Origin: GCA-2725625 sp964574215
GTDB lineage: Bacteria; Pseudomonadota; Alphaproteobacteria; Rhodospirillales; UBA2165
Direction of reading: 5' to 3'
NCBI GenBank assembly: GCA_964574215.1
Contig: CAZNLR010000024.1
Span: 7,508-71,507, forward strand
Length of the DNA stretch: 64,000 nt
Below, piece after piece: positions 1 through 8,458 of the stretch. Position numbers and translations under genes: made by a program. Position 1 is the stretch's first letter, and the number at the start of each line of letters is the position of its first letter. The notes under the pieces were generated by a model, which was not told where the DNA came from, made no database searches, and saw nothing but the letters and a program-made list of their open reading frames with translations.

Positions 1-449
1 CTGTTCCCAGATTTATCTTCCCGGGGAATCTTGCGCGCCAGCGCCAGGAATATCTGTTTCTTGGTCAGTTTCATAGGCGCTGTCTTTTTGGAATTGGCCA
101 ATACGATGCCGTCGAAACCGATCTTCACTTCCGTAATGCGGATACCTTTAGCAATGCATTTCCTGAATTCCGACGCCTTGATACGCCGGGAGGCGTTGGT
201 GATGTCCGGGTGGCCGTCGCCGATACCGGCGCAGAACAATTTCATGCCGCCGCCGGAGCCGGTACTTTCAACCACTGGGGTTTTGAATTTCGTGGTCTTA
301 CCGAATTGTTCGGCAACCTTGGCCGAAAACGGAAAAACCGTCGACGATCCGACGATGCGGATTTGATCGCGGGCTTCGGCCTTCGGTGACTGAAGGGCCG
401 CCGCCGCAACCGTTGCAATGACAGCTACAGCGAAGGTTTTATTAATCAT
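1..449 (-). CDS. pstS: Phosphate ABC transporter substrate-binding protein PstS (3' end outside window)
   Basis: Reading leftwards from an ATG at 449 gives an open frame that runs off the window edge, so only about 149 N-terminal residues are visible. Residues 1-26 look like a signal peptide (hydrophobic core after MINK, ending near KAEA). The mature part has the PstS pattern: IVGSSTVFPF at about 32-41, ESTGSGGG at 61-68 and NASRRI at 85-90, the segments that wrap phosphate in this family. The protein should bind phosphate in the periplasm and deliver it to PstCAB. A GGAG ribosome site lies just upstream of the ATG, and a Pho box lies 92 bases further up, so PhoB control is expected. The kinase at 1796-2872 may be the partner sensor. 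The permease genes would lie to the left of the window. Confidence 0.9.
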   Translation of the reverse strand, partial: MINKTFAVAVIATVAAAALQSPKAEARDQIRIVGSSTVFPFSAKVAEQFGKTTKFKTPVVESTGSGGGMKLFCAGIGDGHPDITNASRRIKASEFRKCIAKGIRITEVKIGFDGIVLANSKKTAPMKLTKKQIFLALARKIPREDKSGN

Positions 450-540
450 ATCTTTCTTTCTCCATACATAAACAGGTTGCAGCGGTGATCCGCCGCGCTA
501 CCCGTTTACGCCCGGCGCGCGTCCGTTTTATGAAAGAAGC

Positions 541-558
541 ATTACAGTTTTGTGACAG
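541..558 (-). promoter_or_regulatory. Pho box upstream of pstS
   Basis: On the minus strand the 18 bases read CTGTCACAAAACTGTAAT: two 7-base half sites of the CTGTCAT type separated by four A/T-rich bases, which is the classical PhoB-binding arrangement. It points toward pstS and leaves a leader of about 90 bases before the ATG at 449. This predicts induction of pstS under phosphate limitation. Confidence 0.85.
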
Positions 559-721
559 TGGGTGGTGAAACGGTCGGAATTCAACAAAGATCACGATCGA
601 AGATAATCAGTTGTTCCCGACGGTAATTGATCGTACAGAACAATCCCTTTTCGAATTTTAGCGCGAGCAGTGGGGACGATACCATGGGAAAACGAGCTGT
701 TGTCAGAGGAATAGAGTAGTT

Positions 722-1663
722 ATGATCCTGGTGCTCACAGTTACGATTCCAATTTTCGTCGTAATTCTCGCCGGCTATGTTTTTGCCAAGCGCGGAATCA
801 TGGGCAAGGAAAGTATCAGGGCATTCACTTCATTTGTTTTCTATTTCTGCCTTCCTTTGCTGCTGTTTCACAATTTGGCCAATGCCCCGGTCGCGGAACA
901 ATTAAGAGGGGACTACGTTCTCGCATACCTGTCGGCAGGCCTTTCTACATTTGTGATCGGCTATGCCGTCGCCAGATGGATATTCAATTGCACGGTCGCC
1001 GAGCAGACCGTTCAGGGATTAGCCGTTTCTTTCGGACAAACCGTTTTTATTACCTTACCGATCGGGGCGGCCCTGTATGGAGAATCCTCGATTCTGCCCA
1101 TAGCACTTTTAATATCAGTAGAAATCGGCGTCATTGTGCCCTTGGCAATTATTCTCCTGGAAATCGAAAGCGAGGGGCATAGCAATTTTGGTTCCGTCGC
1201 CCGGACGGCGCTCCGGGCAATCTTTGTGAATCCGATCGTACTATCTATCCTGTTCGGCGTTGCCGTGGCTTTACTGGATGTAGAGCTTCCTGCGGTCCTG
1301 AACGGCATTGTGAATTTGGTCCAAGGTGCAACAATTCCCTGTGCTCTTTTTGCGATCGGGGCATCGCTTGCCGGACTTTCCTTCAGTGAACGCATGAAAG
1401 AAACCGGTTTTATGGCGGTCAGCAAGCTATCGCTATACCCCCTAATGGTATTCATTTTTATGTCGATGTTTCCGGACATTCCATCCGAATGGCGCAATAT
1501 CGCTATTATCGCTGCGGCCACGCCGATCGGCGCGAGCGTCTATTTGGTAGCCTCAACCTATAACACCTATGTCGAACGATCCTCGGCGGCGACCTTGGTT
1601 TCGACAGTATTCGCCGTCGTTACATTGTCGATATTGGTGATCATTTTTAACCCGGCAAGATGA
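722..1663 (+). CDS. AEC-family (auxin efflux carrier / malate permease type) transporter
   Basis: A 313-residue, very hydrophobic protein with roughly ten predicted membrane segments split into two halves, as in the AEC (Mem_trans) family. It opens with a short hydrophobic helix (ILVLTVTIPIFVVILAGYVFAKRG), followed by GKESIRAFTSFVFYFCLPLL, the usual first repeat; the second half ends with the TPIGASVYLVA segment typical of the family. Bacterial members move dicarboxylates or related anions; the substrate cannot be read from the sequence. The gene stands alone between pstS and the PhoR-like kinase, transcribed toward the kinase. An AGAGGAA ribosome site precedes the ATG. Nothing visible ties it to phosphate control. 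Confidence 0.8.
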   Translation: MILVLTVTIPIFVVILAGYVFAKRGIMGKESIRAFTSFVFYFCLPLLLFHNLANAPVAEQLRGDYVLAYLSAGLSTFVIGYAVARWIFNCTVAEQTVQGLAVSFGQTVFITLPIGAALYGESSILPIALLISVEIGVIVPLAIILLEIESEGHSNFGSVARTALRAIFVNPIVLSILFGVAVALLDVELPAVLNGIVNLVQGATIPCALFAIGASLAGLSFSERMKETGFMAVSKLSLYPLMVFIFMSMFPDIPSEWRNIAIIAAATPIGASVYLVASTYNTYVERSSAATLVSTVFAVVTLSILVIIFNPAR

Positions 1664-1795
1664 TATGACCGCCGCCTCAAAATTGGCTGTCAAAAAAATT
1701 GAATAGTTGAGGGAATCCATACCTAAACCGCAAATACCCGAAAATAGCGCCCGGTAATCGCGTATTACTAAAGGTGGTTTTGGAGGTCTCGATTT

Positions 1796-2872
1796 TTAGC
1801 CGGACGGCAGATAGACGGTGAAGACGGTACTCTCGTCCCGCTCGCTTTCGATGACCAGCTTGCCGCGGTGGCGGTTGACGATGTGTTTGACGATGGCAAG
1901 GCCCAACCCGGTGCCACCCATTTCACGGGACCGGCCTTTGTCGGCCCGGTAAAACCGTTCGGTCAGGCGGGGCAGGTGTTCGGGATCGATCCCCGTCCCT
2001 TGGTTCTCCACGGCGACGGCGATGCCAGAACCGCCCTGTTCGGGTATGCGGCCGATGCTGGTGAGCGTCACCCGGACGGTGGTACCTTCATCACCATATT
2101 TAATGGCGTTATCCATCAGGTTTTGAAAGACCTCCATCAGTTCATCCCGGTCACCAGGGACGGTGGGCAGGTCTTCGCCGGTGGAAATTTCGATGATTAT
2201 GTTGCGGTCGGTGGCGCGGCCGATCAGCAGTTCCCGGGTCATGTCGATTATTTCCGATATGGCAACGGAAGTCTGGGGTCTGACATGTTCCCCCGTTTCG
2301 ACCCGGGACAGGGATAGTAAATCGTCGATCAATCGGGTCATGCGGCTGGCTTCCGCGTCCATGATGCCGAGAAATTTTTCCCGTGCCGCCTCGTCTTCTT
2401 TGGCTGGGCCCTGCAAGGTTTCGATAAATCCGGCCAACGACGATATGGGCGAGCGAAGTTCGTGGCTGACATTGGCGACGAAATCCTGGCGCATTTGTTC
2501 CGCCGCTTTGGCGGCGGTGATGTCTTGGAAGGTTAAAAGAGCGGCGGCATCTGACGGGGCATCGGTTTGATTTTCTTCATCCGTCAGCGCGATGACCCGC
2601 ACCAGAAGGTGTCGTGCCGCGGGTGGAGACAGGGAAGCCTCCGCCTGGCTCTTTCCGGCGCCGGCCAGCACATCGTCGGCGGCGGTCAGCACGGCGGGAT
2701 GCCGAAAGGACAAGGCCAGGTCACGCCCCTCATAACTGGCGCCCAGAATATTTTCCGCCGATTTATTGGCAAAAACGACCTCCCGGGCGCGGTTCACCAG
2801 GATTACCGGATCAGGAAAGACGTCCAATATTTCAATGTTGACGTTTACCACTGGCTTTATGCCTATTTGCAC
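1796..2872 (-). CDS. phoR: PhoR-like PAS sensor histidine kinase without membrane segments
   Basis: A 358-residue kinase. Residues about 13-120 form a PAS domain (DPVILVNRAREVVFANKSA), then HisKA with the phospho-acceptor His137 in FVANVSHELRSPISSL, then a HATPase domain with N, G1 (GTGIDPEH) and G2 (GTGLGLAIVKH) boxes. Domain content and location next to pstS fit PhoR, the kinase for PhoB. The start is GTG at 2870-2872, with an in-frame TAA three codons upstream, so the N-terminal transmembrane helices found in most PhoR proteins cannot be part of this frame. Only a terminator and a short promoter-like region precede it. It is therefore either a truly cytosolic PhoR or another PAS kinase; the response regulator is not in the window. 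Confidence 0.75.
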   Translation of the reverse strand: MQIGIKPVVNVNIEILDVFPDPVILVNRAREVVFANKSAENILGASYEGRDLALSFRHPAVLTAADDVLAGAGKSQAEASLSPPAARHLLVRVIALTDEENQTDAPSDAAALLTFQDITAAKAAEQMRQDFVANVSHELRSPISSLAGFIETLQGPAKEDEAAREKFLGIMDAEASRMTRLIDDLLSLSRVETGEHVRPQTSVAISEIIDMTRELLIGRATDRNIIIEISTGEDLPTVPGDRDELMEVFQNLMDNAIKYGDEGTTVRVTLTSIGRIPEQGGSGIAVAVENQGTGIDPEHLPRLTERFYRADKGRSREMGGTGLGLAIVKHIVNRHRGKLVIESERDESTVFTVYLPSG

Positions 2873-2917
2873 ATTGCAATTTTAGGCGCCGATTTTCAGC
2901 GCCCATCAATATCGGCT

Positions 2918-2946
2918 GTCCTACTCTTTGAAGCTCTGCCTGTCAA
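2918..2946 (-). promoter_or_regulatory. Possible sigma-70 promoter for the PhoR-like kinase
   Basis: On the minus strand TTGACA (2941-2946) is followed after 17 bases by TAGGAC (2918-2923). The -35 hexamer is perfect and the spacing ideal, but the -10 is weak. It sits between the upstream terminator and the GTG start at 2872. Confidence 0.35.
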
Positions 2947-2970
2947 AGAGTTGGAAAATAGGTGGTCCAA

Positions 2971-3004
2971 TAAAAAAGCCCCGGCTCACAGGATGAGCCG
3001 GGGC
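2971..3004 (-). terminator. Rho-independent terminator of the DUF1127 gene
   Basis: Perfect 11-base-pair stem, GCCCCGGCTCA (2978-2988) against TGAGCCGGGGC (2994-3004), loop of five, followed on the minus strand by a run of six T. It separates the DUF1127 gene from the kinase gene downstream. Confidence 0.92.
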
Positions 3005-3074
3005 GGGGCAGGATAATTATAGGAGGATTTAGGTTCTCAAATACTGGTAGGAAAGTTTGCCCTTAAAATTCTGC

Positions 3075-3476
3075 TTAAGCGGCGACGTCATTGTGATGGG
3101 CACTGCTCTCGTTGGCGGCGCGCAATTGGGCGTCTTCCCGGGCAATACGGGGAATATCCCAGCGGGTAATGCCGATATCGGCCAGTTCCCGGTCTGACAA
3201 TCGTGACAATTCGTTGACCGTCCGGAAACTGCGGAGGTCGCGATACATTGAGACGAACAGAAAGTTAAAAATACCTTTTACGGCGGTGCCGAACTTTTTG
3301 AAATAGGGTGCCAGAAATTTAGCCTGTTCGCGACGCGCCAAAACAACCATTTCCTCGAGACTGGTCAGATCATAAGTCTTAACGTCCGGCCGCAAATCAG
3401 CGCTTTCTTCAGCAACACCGGCAGGCGTCAGGAAATCCGTCAAAACGTTCATGTCGTTAGGTGTCATCTTGTTCAT
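3075..3476 (-). CDS. DUF1127 domain protein with an N-terminal extension
   Basis: A 133-residue protein. The C-terminal 45 or so residues carry the DUF1127 signature (FRTVNELSRLSDRELADIGI followed by RWDIPRIAR), a small helical domain common in alphaproteobacteria and, in some members, linked to phosphate or stress responses and RNA turnover. Most DUF1127 proteins are 50-75 residues; here about 85 extra residues of unknown nature precede it. I chose the ATG at 3476 because an AGGAG site lies just upstream; a longer frame to 3527 lacks such a site. The upstream 3530-3680 region is AT-rich. The gene stands alone and ends in a strong terminator. Confidence 0.8.
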   Translation of the reverse strand: MNKMTPNDMNVLTDFLTPAGVAEESADLRPDVKTYDLTSLEEMVVLARREQAKFLAPYFKKFGTAVKGIFNFLFVSMYRDLRSFRTVNELSRLSDRELADIGITRWDIPRIAREDAQLRAANESSAHHNDVAA

Positions 3477-3678
3477 TATTGTTCTCCTAAATAATCGTTG
3501 CTGCGGTAATTTTGCGCTGCAACACAATGTGTGAAGGAGATATAAGCGTTATCGGACGATCCAGTTAGGGGTTAAACCGCAAAACAGGCATGCGGTTTTT
3601 GCATAATAGATATATTAATATAATGAAAACAATTGGTTATAAAAATAGTTTCATTAAATTTATTATTATTTTACCGAG

Positions 3679-3719
3679 AAAAAGGCCAGGTTCCGATAGT
3701 CGGATCCCGGCCTTTTTTT
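3679..3719 (-). terminator. Terminator of pckG, probably bidirectional
   Basis: AAAAGGCC and GGCCTTTT arms flank an inner hairpin (CCGA-TAG-TCGG); T runs exist on both strands. It lies 14 bases past the pckG stop codon. Confidence 0.85.
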
Positions 3720-3732
3720 GGAAATCGATATA

Positions 3733-5559
3733 TTAGCCTTCGATTCGCCAAATATCCGGTGCGGATTGAAAGCGTTTCAACTGAGCCTGGCGCTGGTCTT
3801 CCATGGCCGACGGCAGATGATCGTCAAAACTGTCGAACAGTTCTTTCTGGGCCTCGGCTTCCTGGCGTCCCTGATCGCTGATGATATCCATGATGCCGTT
3901 GAAGTCGGCCTCGGCAAAGTCGAGACCTTTCCAGTTGATGTCCTGGTGGCGTGGGCTTGACCCGAAAGGACTGTCGACGGCTTCGCCTTTGCCGGTCACC
4001 CGGTCGACGATCCAATTGAGGACGCGCATGTTTTCACCAAAGCCGGGCCAGACGAACTTACCGTTGTCGTCTTTGCGGAACCAGTTGACCCGGAAAATTT
4101 TCGGTGGATTGGAGAGATTTTTACCCACCGCCAGCCAATGAGCCCAATAGTCCGCCATGTTGTAGCCGCAGAAGGGCAGCATGGCCATGGGGTCACGCCG
4201 GATGGCGGCCTGGCCGACAGCGGCGGCGGTCGCTTCCGAACCCATGGTTGCCGCCATGTAAACACCGTGTTCCCAGTCGAAGGATTGGTAGACCAGCGGG
4301 AACGTATGGCTTAAGCGGCCGCCGAAAATAAAGGCCGAGATGGGCACGCCCGCCGGGTTGTCCCATTCGGGATCGATGGTTTGGCACTGGGTGCTGGCGC
4401 AGGTGAACCGCGCGTTGGGATGGGCCGCTTTTTCGCCGCTGTCGGGCGTCCAGTCGTTGCCCTTCCAGTCGATTAAATGGGCGGGCGGGTCATCGTCGTG
4501 GCCCTCCCACCAGACATCGCCGTCGTCGGTCAGCGCCACATTGGTGAAAATGGTATCACTTTTCATCATTTCCATGGCGCTGGGATTGGTCTTAGACGAC
4601 GTGCCCGGCACGACGCCGAAATAACCGGCCTCGGGATTGATGGCGTGAAGCCTGCCGTCTTCCCCCGGCTTGATCCAGGCGATATCGTCGCCCACGGTGC
4701 TGACCTTCCAGCCATCGAAACCTTCCGGCGGAATCAGCATGGCCAGATTGGTTTTGCCGCAGGCGCTCGGGAAGGCGGCGGCCACATAGGTCTTTTCGCC
4801 TTCGGGCGATTCCAAACCCAAAATCAGCATATGTTCGGCCAGCCAGCCTTCGTCCCGCGCCATCACCGAGGCGATGCGCAGCGAGAAGCATTTCTTGCCC
4901 AACAGCGCGTTGCCGCCGTAGCCCGAGCCGAACGACCAGATGGCGCGTTCTTCCGGATATTGAACGATGTATTTGGTTTCGTTGCAGGGCCAGGCAACGT
5001 CCTCCTGGCCGGGCTGCAAAGGCGCGCCCACCGAATGGACGCAGGGGACGAATTCGTTATTGCCCAGAACATCCAGGGCCGGTTGTCCCATCCGGGTCAT
5101 AACCCGCATGCTGGCGGCGACGTAAGGAGAATCGGTCAGCTGCACGCCGATATGGGCGATGTGGGAACCCAACGGCCCCATGCTGAAGGGGATGACATAC
5201 ATGGTGCGGCCCTGCATCGAACCGTCGAACAGGCCCGCCATGGTTTTTTTCATTTCTGCAGGATCGGTCCAATTGTTGGTCGGCCCGGCGTCTTCTTCTT
5301 TTTTGGAACAGACAAAGGTGCGGTCTTCAACACGGGCCACGTCATTGGGATCGGACTGAGCCAGATAACTGTTGGGACGCTTATCCTGGTTGAGGCGGAT
5401 CAGCGTTCCGGCGTCAACCATCTCACCACACAGACGGTCGAACTCTTCCTTGGAACCATCGCACCAATAAACATCCTTTGGTTTGGTCAGGTCAGCGATC
5501 TCGCCCACCCAGGCGAGCAATTTCTGATTGCTTGTCCGATCATCGCCGGAAGATAACAT
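3733..5559 (-). CDS. pckG: Phosphoenolpyruvate carboxykinase, GTP-dependent
   Basis: A 608-residue enzyme of the GTP-type family (usual length about 600). It interconverts oxaloacetate plus GTP with phosphoenolpyruvate, CO2 and GDP, the entry step of gluconeogenesis. Seen in the sequence: an N-terminal substrate region with VYWCDGS and GRTMYVIPFSMGP, the kinase-1a P-loop AAFPSACGKTNLAM with its reactive Cys near residue 270, then GDDIAW and the FIFGGR segment. The start is an ATG preceded by AGGAG. Known relatives of this locus in Rhizobiales keep the unrelated ATP-type pckA next to chvI-chvG; here a GTP-type enzyme lies about 2 kb from the chvI homologue, with three genes between. It is transcribed away from chvI and ends at a strong terminator. 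Confidence 0.97.
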   Translation of the reverse strand: MLSSGDDRTSNQKLLAWVGEIADLTKPKDVYWCDGSKEEFDRLCGEMVDAGTLIRLNQDKRPNSYLAQSDPNDVARVEDRTFVCSKKEEDAGPTNNWTDPAEMKKTMAGLFDGSMQGRTMYVIPFSMGPLGSHIAHIGVQLTDSPYVAASMRVMTRMGQPALDVLGNNEFVPCVHSVGAPLQPGQEDVAWPCNETKYIVQYPEERAIWSFGSGYGGNALLGKKCFSLRIASVMARDEGWLAEHMLILGLESPEGEKTYVAAAFPSACGKTNLAMLIPPEGFDGWKVSTVGDDIAWIKPGEDGRLHAINPEAGYFGVVPGTSSKTNPSAMEMMKSDTIFTNVALTDDGDVWWEGHDDDPPAHLIDWKGNDWTPDSGEKAAHPNARFTCASTQCQTIDPEWDNPAGVPISAFIFGGRLSHTFPLVYQSFDWEHGVYMAATMGSEATAAAVGQAAIRRDPMAMLPFCGYNMADYWAHWLAVGKNLSNPPKIFRVNWFRKDDNGKFVWPGFGENMRVLNWIVDRVTGKGEAVDSPFGSSPRHQDINWKGLDFAEADFNGIMDIISDQGRQEAEAQKELFDSFDDHLPSAMEDQRQAQLKRFQSAPDIWRIEG

Positions 5560-5768
5560 CTGCTACTCCTAAAAACCCTTGGTCCAGCAACACCAATTCC
5601 CTTACCGCCGCTGTCCTAATTCCTAATTTGATTGTTGACTCCAACCGGTGAACAGAGGCCCACCAAGAAGGGGACTTTATATACAGGAATAAGACGGTGC
5701 AACCGATCTTAAAGGGATTCAGGCAGAATCTTTTTGCGGGCAAAATCACCACAATGATGGGCGTCCAA

Positions 5769-6107
5769 TCAGCCCGTCCGGCGCTGGCCAGAATCATTCT
5801 TTACCGATAACGACTTATACAATTTGGTCAGTTTTTTGAGGTTATCCTGGTCGGCGACGGCATCATCGGAAAGGCCTTCCAAGTCACGCCGAAGCGTGGC
5901 GATTTCATTTTTCAGTTTCTCCTGGTTGGCCATGATTTCCTGGAGATGATTCGCCATGCGGTGCTGGCTCGTGGAGATCGCATCAATTTCCCCGTCGATC
6001 CGTTGCTGGCTGTCTTTGATAATATCCCCGGACAGTTCCGAAATGAGCCACAAGGCGGTAATTGCGCAAATCACACTAATAATCGAAATGACAGCAATTA
6101 TTTCCAT
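5769..6107 (-). CDS. Small membrane-anchored coiled-coil protein
   Basis: A 112-residue protein that I cannot name. Residues 2-26 form one transmembrane helix (IIAVISIISVICAITALWLI). The rest, from about 30 to 105, is charged and heptad-like (RIDGEIDAISTS, QEKLKNEIATLRRDLEGL), so a coiled coil facing one side of the membrane is likely. The organisation is the same as in the protein encoded at 6236-6607 (hydrophobic N-terminus, WL motif, then coiled coil), suggesting the two are paralogues. Both lie between pckG and the HugZ-like gene on the same strand. The ribosome site is weak and the surrounding DNA AT-rich. A function is not supported. Confidence 0.65.
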   Translation of the reverse strand: MEIIAVISIISVICAITALWLISELSGDIIKDSQQRIDGEIDAISTSQHRMANHLQEIMANQEKLKNEIATLRRDLEGLSDDAVADQDNLKKLTKLYKSLSVKNDSGQRRTG

Positions 6108-6235
6108 TAATTAAATAACCTAAAGTAAAGTGATTAGATTATCTAATTATCTTTCAAAACATCTAAAGTAATCAATATTTTTTTATTTAGGATAATTTAA
6201 TTCAAATTTTATCTAAATTTGAATTATCAGAATAA

Positions 6236-6607
6236 TCAGACAGATATCCCGGTTTTCAGCGGTTTATGATTTTCGGCTTCCTCTTCATCCCGGTCGCTTC
6301 CAGGCTGGTTTTCCTCTTTCTCGGCCAGCTCGCTCAGCTTGTTCAACACGGCTTCTTCCTGGATTTTTTTGCTGCCGATTCGCTTATAGAGTTTCTGGAT
6401 GTCGCCGTTCATTTCGGCGCAGCTTTTTGAAAGCTCACCCATATGCTGGTCGATTTCATTGAGTTCCCGCGCAATTTTAATGGCGTGAGCGTCATATTTC
6501 TTTTGTATATCAACGGCATGGCGCTGAGTTATTTCCATAACCAGCCAGATGGTGACGACCGACATGGAAAGGGTCAGCACGGCGACAATGATGATAAATG
6601 TATCCAT
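6236..6607 (-). CDS. Small membrane-anchored coiled-coil protein, probable paralogue of its neighbour
   Basis: From an ATG at 6607 the product is 123 residues: a hydrophobic helix (FIIIVAVLTLSMSVVTIWLV) and then a heptad-rich, strongly charged region, ending in a Glu/Lys-rich tail. A TTG ten codons upstream (6637) would add ten residues; neither start has a clear ribosome site, so the choice rests on ATG preference and on the hydrophobic helix lying at the very N-terminus, as in the companion at 5769-6107. There is no recognisable domain. About 130 bases of AT-rich DNA separate the two genes. Confidence 0.6.
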   Translation of the reverse strand: MDTFIIIVAVLTLSMSVVTIWLVMEITQRHAVDIQKKYDAHAIKIARELNEIDQHMGELSKSCAEMNGDIQKLYKRIGSKKIQEEAVLNKLSELAEKEENQPGSDRDEEEAENHKPLKTGISV

Positions 6608-6734
6608 AAAGTGATCTACTGCGTTAAACCGGTTCAAGTTAAGTAATTTTGCCGCAATTGGCTATTTCCATCAATGATGGAGATCACAGGTAAGGAACAG
6701 ATTGCCCCAGGACGGATAACAAATGATTAACGGC

Positions 6735-7487
6735 CTAGCCGGCGAGGTCGGCGAGGATCTTACGGCTCGATTTGGCGTCGGTTGCGAGTTGCTTGAAATT
6801 CAGCCGGTGATAACTCTCACCGCATTTGAGATCGCAGCCCTCGGGATCAATCCCGGTCATGGACCAGTATTTGCCCTTTTTCCCCAGTAAATTCGTGCCG
6901 TAGTGGCGCAACGCGTCCGAATGGTCATTGTTCATATGGTCGAGTATGGCCTGTTCCCGGTCCGCCAGTTGGGACCATTGCGCCTTCGCCAGCAGGGCTT
7001 TCCGTTTGCTCAGCCAGACGGCTCGGGCGAAGCCGCCGACAAAATGAATTTTTTCGACTTTCAGGACGTAGAAATTAAAGTCGGCGAACCCGGCGTAAAG
7101 GGCCGCTCTGGGATGACCGGCGATGAACCGCCGGTGCAGTCTCTCGTCCGCCGTTTTCACCAGCCGCCCGACGACGCTGACCCGGGGGCCCTCCTGGGGA
7201 TTGGCGAACCCGGTGGTGCCATCGAACAGCAGGGCGATCCGATTGTCGGCCTGAATGTTCTTGGCGTGCTGGGCAATATCCGAGAGCATTAGAATAGGGC
7301 CGGCGTCCCAGTGGGTGGCGACCGTTACCAAAGACGCGCTGGGCCAGCCGTCGAGACCGTCAACCTCTCCCTGGCTCAACGTGTTTAAAAAGGCCTTGCG
7401 GGAAGACCGCATCAGAAAACGGGAGACCGCCGCAGCGCCGTCGGCAACCGGGCCCGCATAATTTTTATGATCGCTGCTTTTTCCCAT
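6735..7487 (-). CDS. HugZ-like flavin/haem-binding split-barrel protein (PNPOx-like + DUF2470)
   Basis: A 250-residue protein. Residues about 20-150 match the pyridoxamine-phosphate-oxidase-like split barrel (RKAFLNTL, WPSASLVTVATHWDAGPILMLS, HAKNIQADNRIALLF, PRVSVVGRL), and the C-terminal part carries the DUF2470 pattern EQAILDHMNNDHSDALRHY. This two-domain form is that of HugZ-type haem-utilisation proteins, some of which degrade haem; others are only annotated by fold. The start chosen is ATG 7487 (MGKSSD), because the longer frame adds a hydrophobic stretch without a ribosome site. It is divergent from chvI, sharing a 127-base intergenic region. Confidence 0.75.
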   Translation of the reverse strand: MGKSSDHKNYAGPVADGAAAVSRFLMRSSRKAFLNTLSQGEVDGLDGWPSASLVTVATHWDAGPILMLSDIAQHAKNIQADNRIALLFDGTTGFANPQEGPRVSVVGRLVKTADERLHRRFIAGHPRAALYAGFADFNFYVLKVEKIHFVGGFARAVWLSKRKALLAKAQWSQLADREQAILDHMNNDHSDALRHYGTNLLGKKGKYWSMTGIDPEGCDLKCGESYHRLNFKQLATDAKSSRKILADLAG

Positions 7488-7614
7488 AGGGACTATCCTA
7501 TAAATTAAAACCACATTTAGGCTATATTTTTGACACAATTGAGGAGTGAGGTAAGCTTATCCAGCGTAGCGGTTTGTAGACCTCGTTGGACAGCAAAGAA
7601 ATATAGGAGGGCCT

Positions 7615-8400
7615 GTGTCTCATTCATCTGCATCCGATTTATCCGCATCCGGGGCCGCTGATCCCGGTCACGCCAATAGTATTGCCCTGGTCGATGACGA
7701 CCGCAATATCCTGACGTCGGTATCCATGACTTTGGAGGCCGAGGGTTATGAGGTCGATTGTTACACCGACGGTGCCGATGCCCTTCGGGGTTTGACCAGA
7801 AAACCGGTGGATTTGGCGGTGCTGGACATCAAGATGCCCCGCATGGATGGTATGGAATTGTTGGGTAAAATCCGGGAAAAGAGCTCGGTGCCCGTCATCT
7901 TTCTGACCTCCAAGGACGATGAGATCGACGAAGTTCTGGGGCTGCGCATGGGAGCCGACGATTACATCAAAAAGCCGTTTTCCCAAAGACTTTTGATCGA
8001 ACGGATCAGGGCTCTGCTGCGCCGCCGGGAATTGGATATCAGCGTTACCGAGGACGGCGCCAAAAACGAAGAGGCCATCCGCCGGGGCGATCTACTCATG
8101 GACCCCAGCCGCCACCAGTGCAGTTGGCGGGGGGAACACGTAAATTTGACGGTGACGGAATTCCTGTTGCTCAAATCGCTGGCCTTCCGGCCGGGCCACG
8201 TCAAAAACAGAGACCAGTTGATCGACGCGGCCTATGGTGAGCATATCTATGTCGACGACCGCACCATCGACAGCCATATCAAACGGCTGCGGAAAAAATT
8301 CCGGGCCGTGGATAAGGAATTCGGCGAGATCGAAACTTTGTACGGCGTCGGCTATCGCTACCGGGAAGGCCCATCGGGTGCCGGCGCGTCCGGAGACTAG
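7615..8400 (+). CDS. chvI: OmpR-family response regulator, ChvI type
   Basis: A 261-residue regulator. The receiver domain (about 20-140) has the acidic pair in LVDDDRN, the phospho-acceptor Asp in AVLDIKMPRMDG, the conserved Thr/Ser (FLTSKDD) and Lys (YIKKPF). The C-terminal winged helix includes LTVTEFLLLKSLAFRPGHV and GVGYRY. ChvI controls envelope, acid-stress and carbon genes in alphaproteobacteria and is phosphorylated by ChvG, encoded next. The start is GTG with an excellent AGGAGG site. About 30 residues precede the receiver. The chvI-chvG-hprK-EIIA-HPr arrangement is a hallmark of the class and supports the name beyond the generic fold. Confidence 0.92.
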   Translation: MSHSSASDLSASGAADPGHANSIALVDDDRNILTSVSMTLEAEGYEVDCYTDGADALRGLTRKPVDLAVLDIKMPRMDGMELLGKIREKSSVPVIFLTSKDDEIDEVLGLRMGADDYIKKPFSQRLLIERIRALLRRRELDISVTEDGAKNEEAIRRGDLLMDPSRHQCSWRGEHVNLTVTEFLLLKSLAFRPGHVKNRDQLIDAAYGEHIYVDDRTIDSHIKRLRKKFRAVDKEFGEIETLYGVGYRYREGPSGAGASGD

Positions 8401-8458
8401 ATTCAATCGAAACCCGGAAGAGATGGGGGGAGAGGCCAAAGAGAGGCTGGGGTGAGAA

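Noticed and set aside
31..366. A 111-codon plus-strand frame at the left edge
   Set aside because: It is the antisense of pstS, whose minus-strand frame has a signal peptide, conserved motifs and a ribosome site.
4477..5556. A 359-codon plus-strand frame, Gly/His/Arg-rich
   Set aside because: It lies entirely antisense to pckG; its composition is typical of complement-strand reading of a GC-rich gene and it has no recognisable motif.
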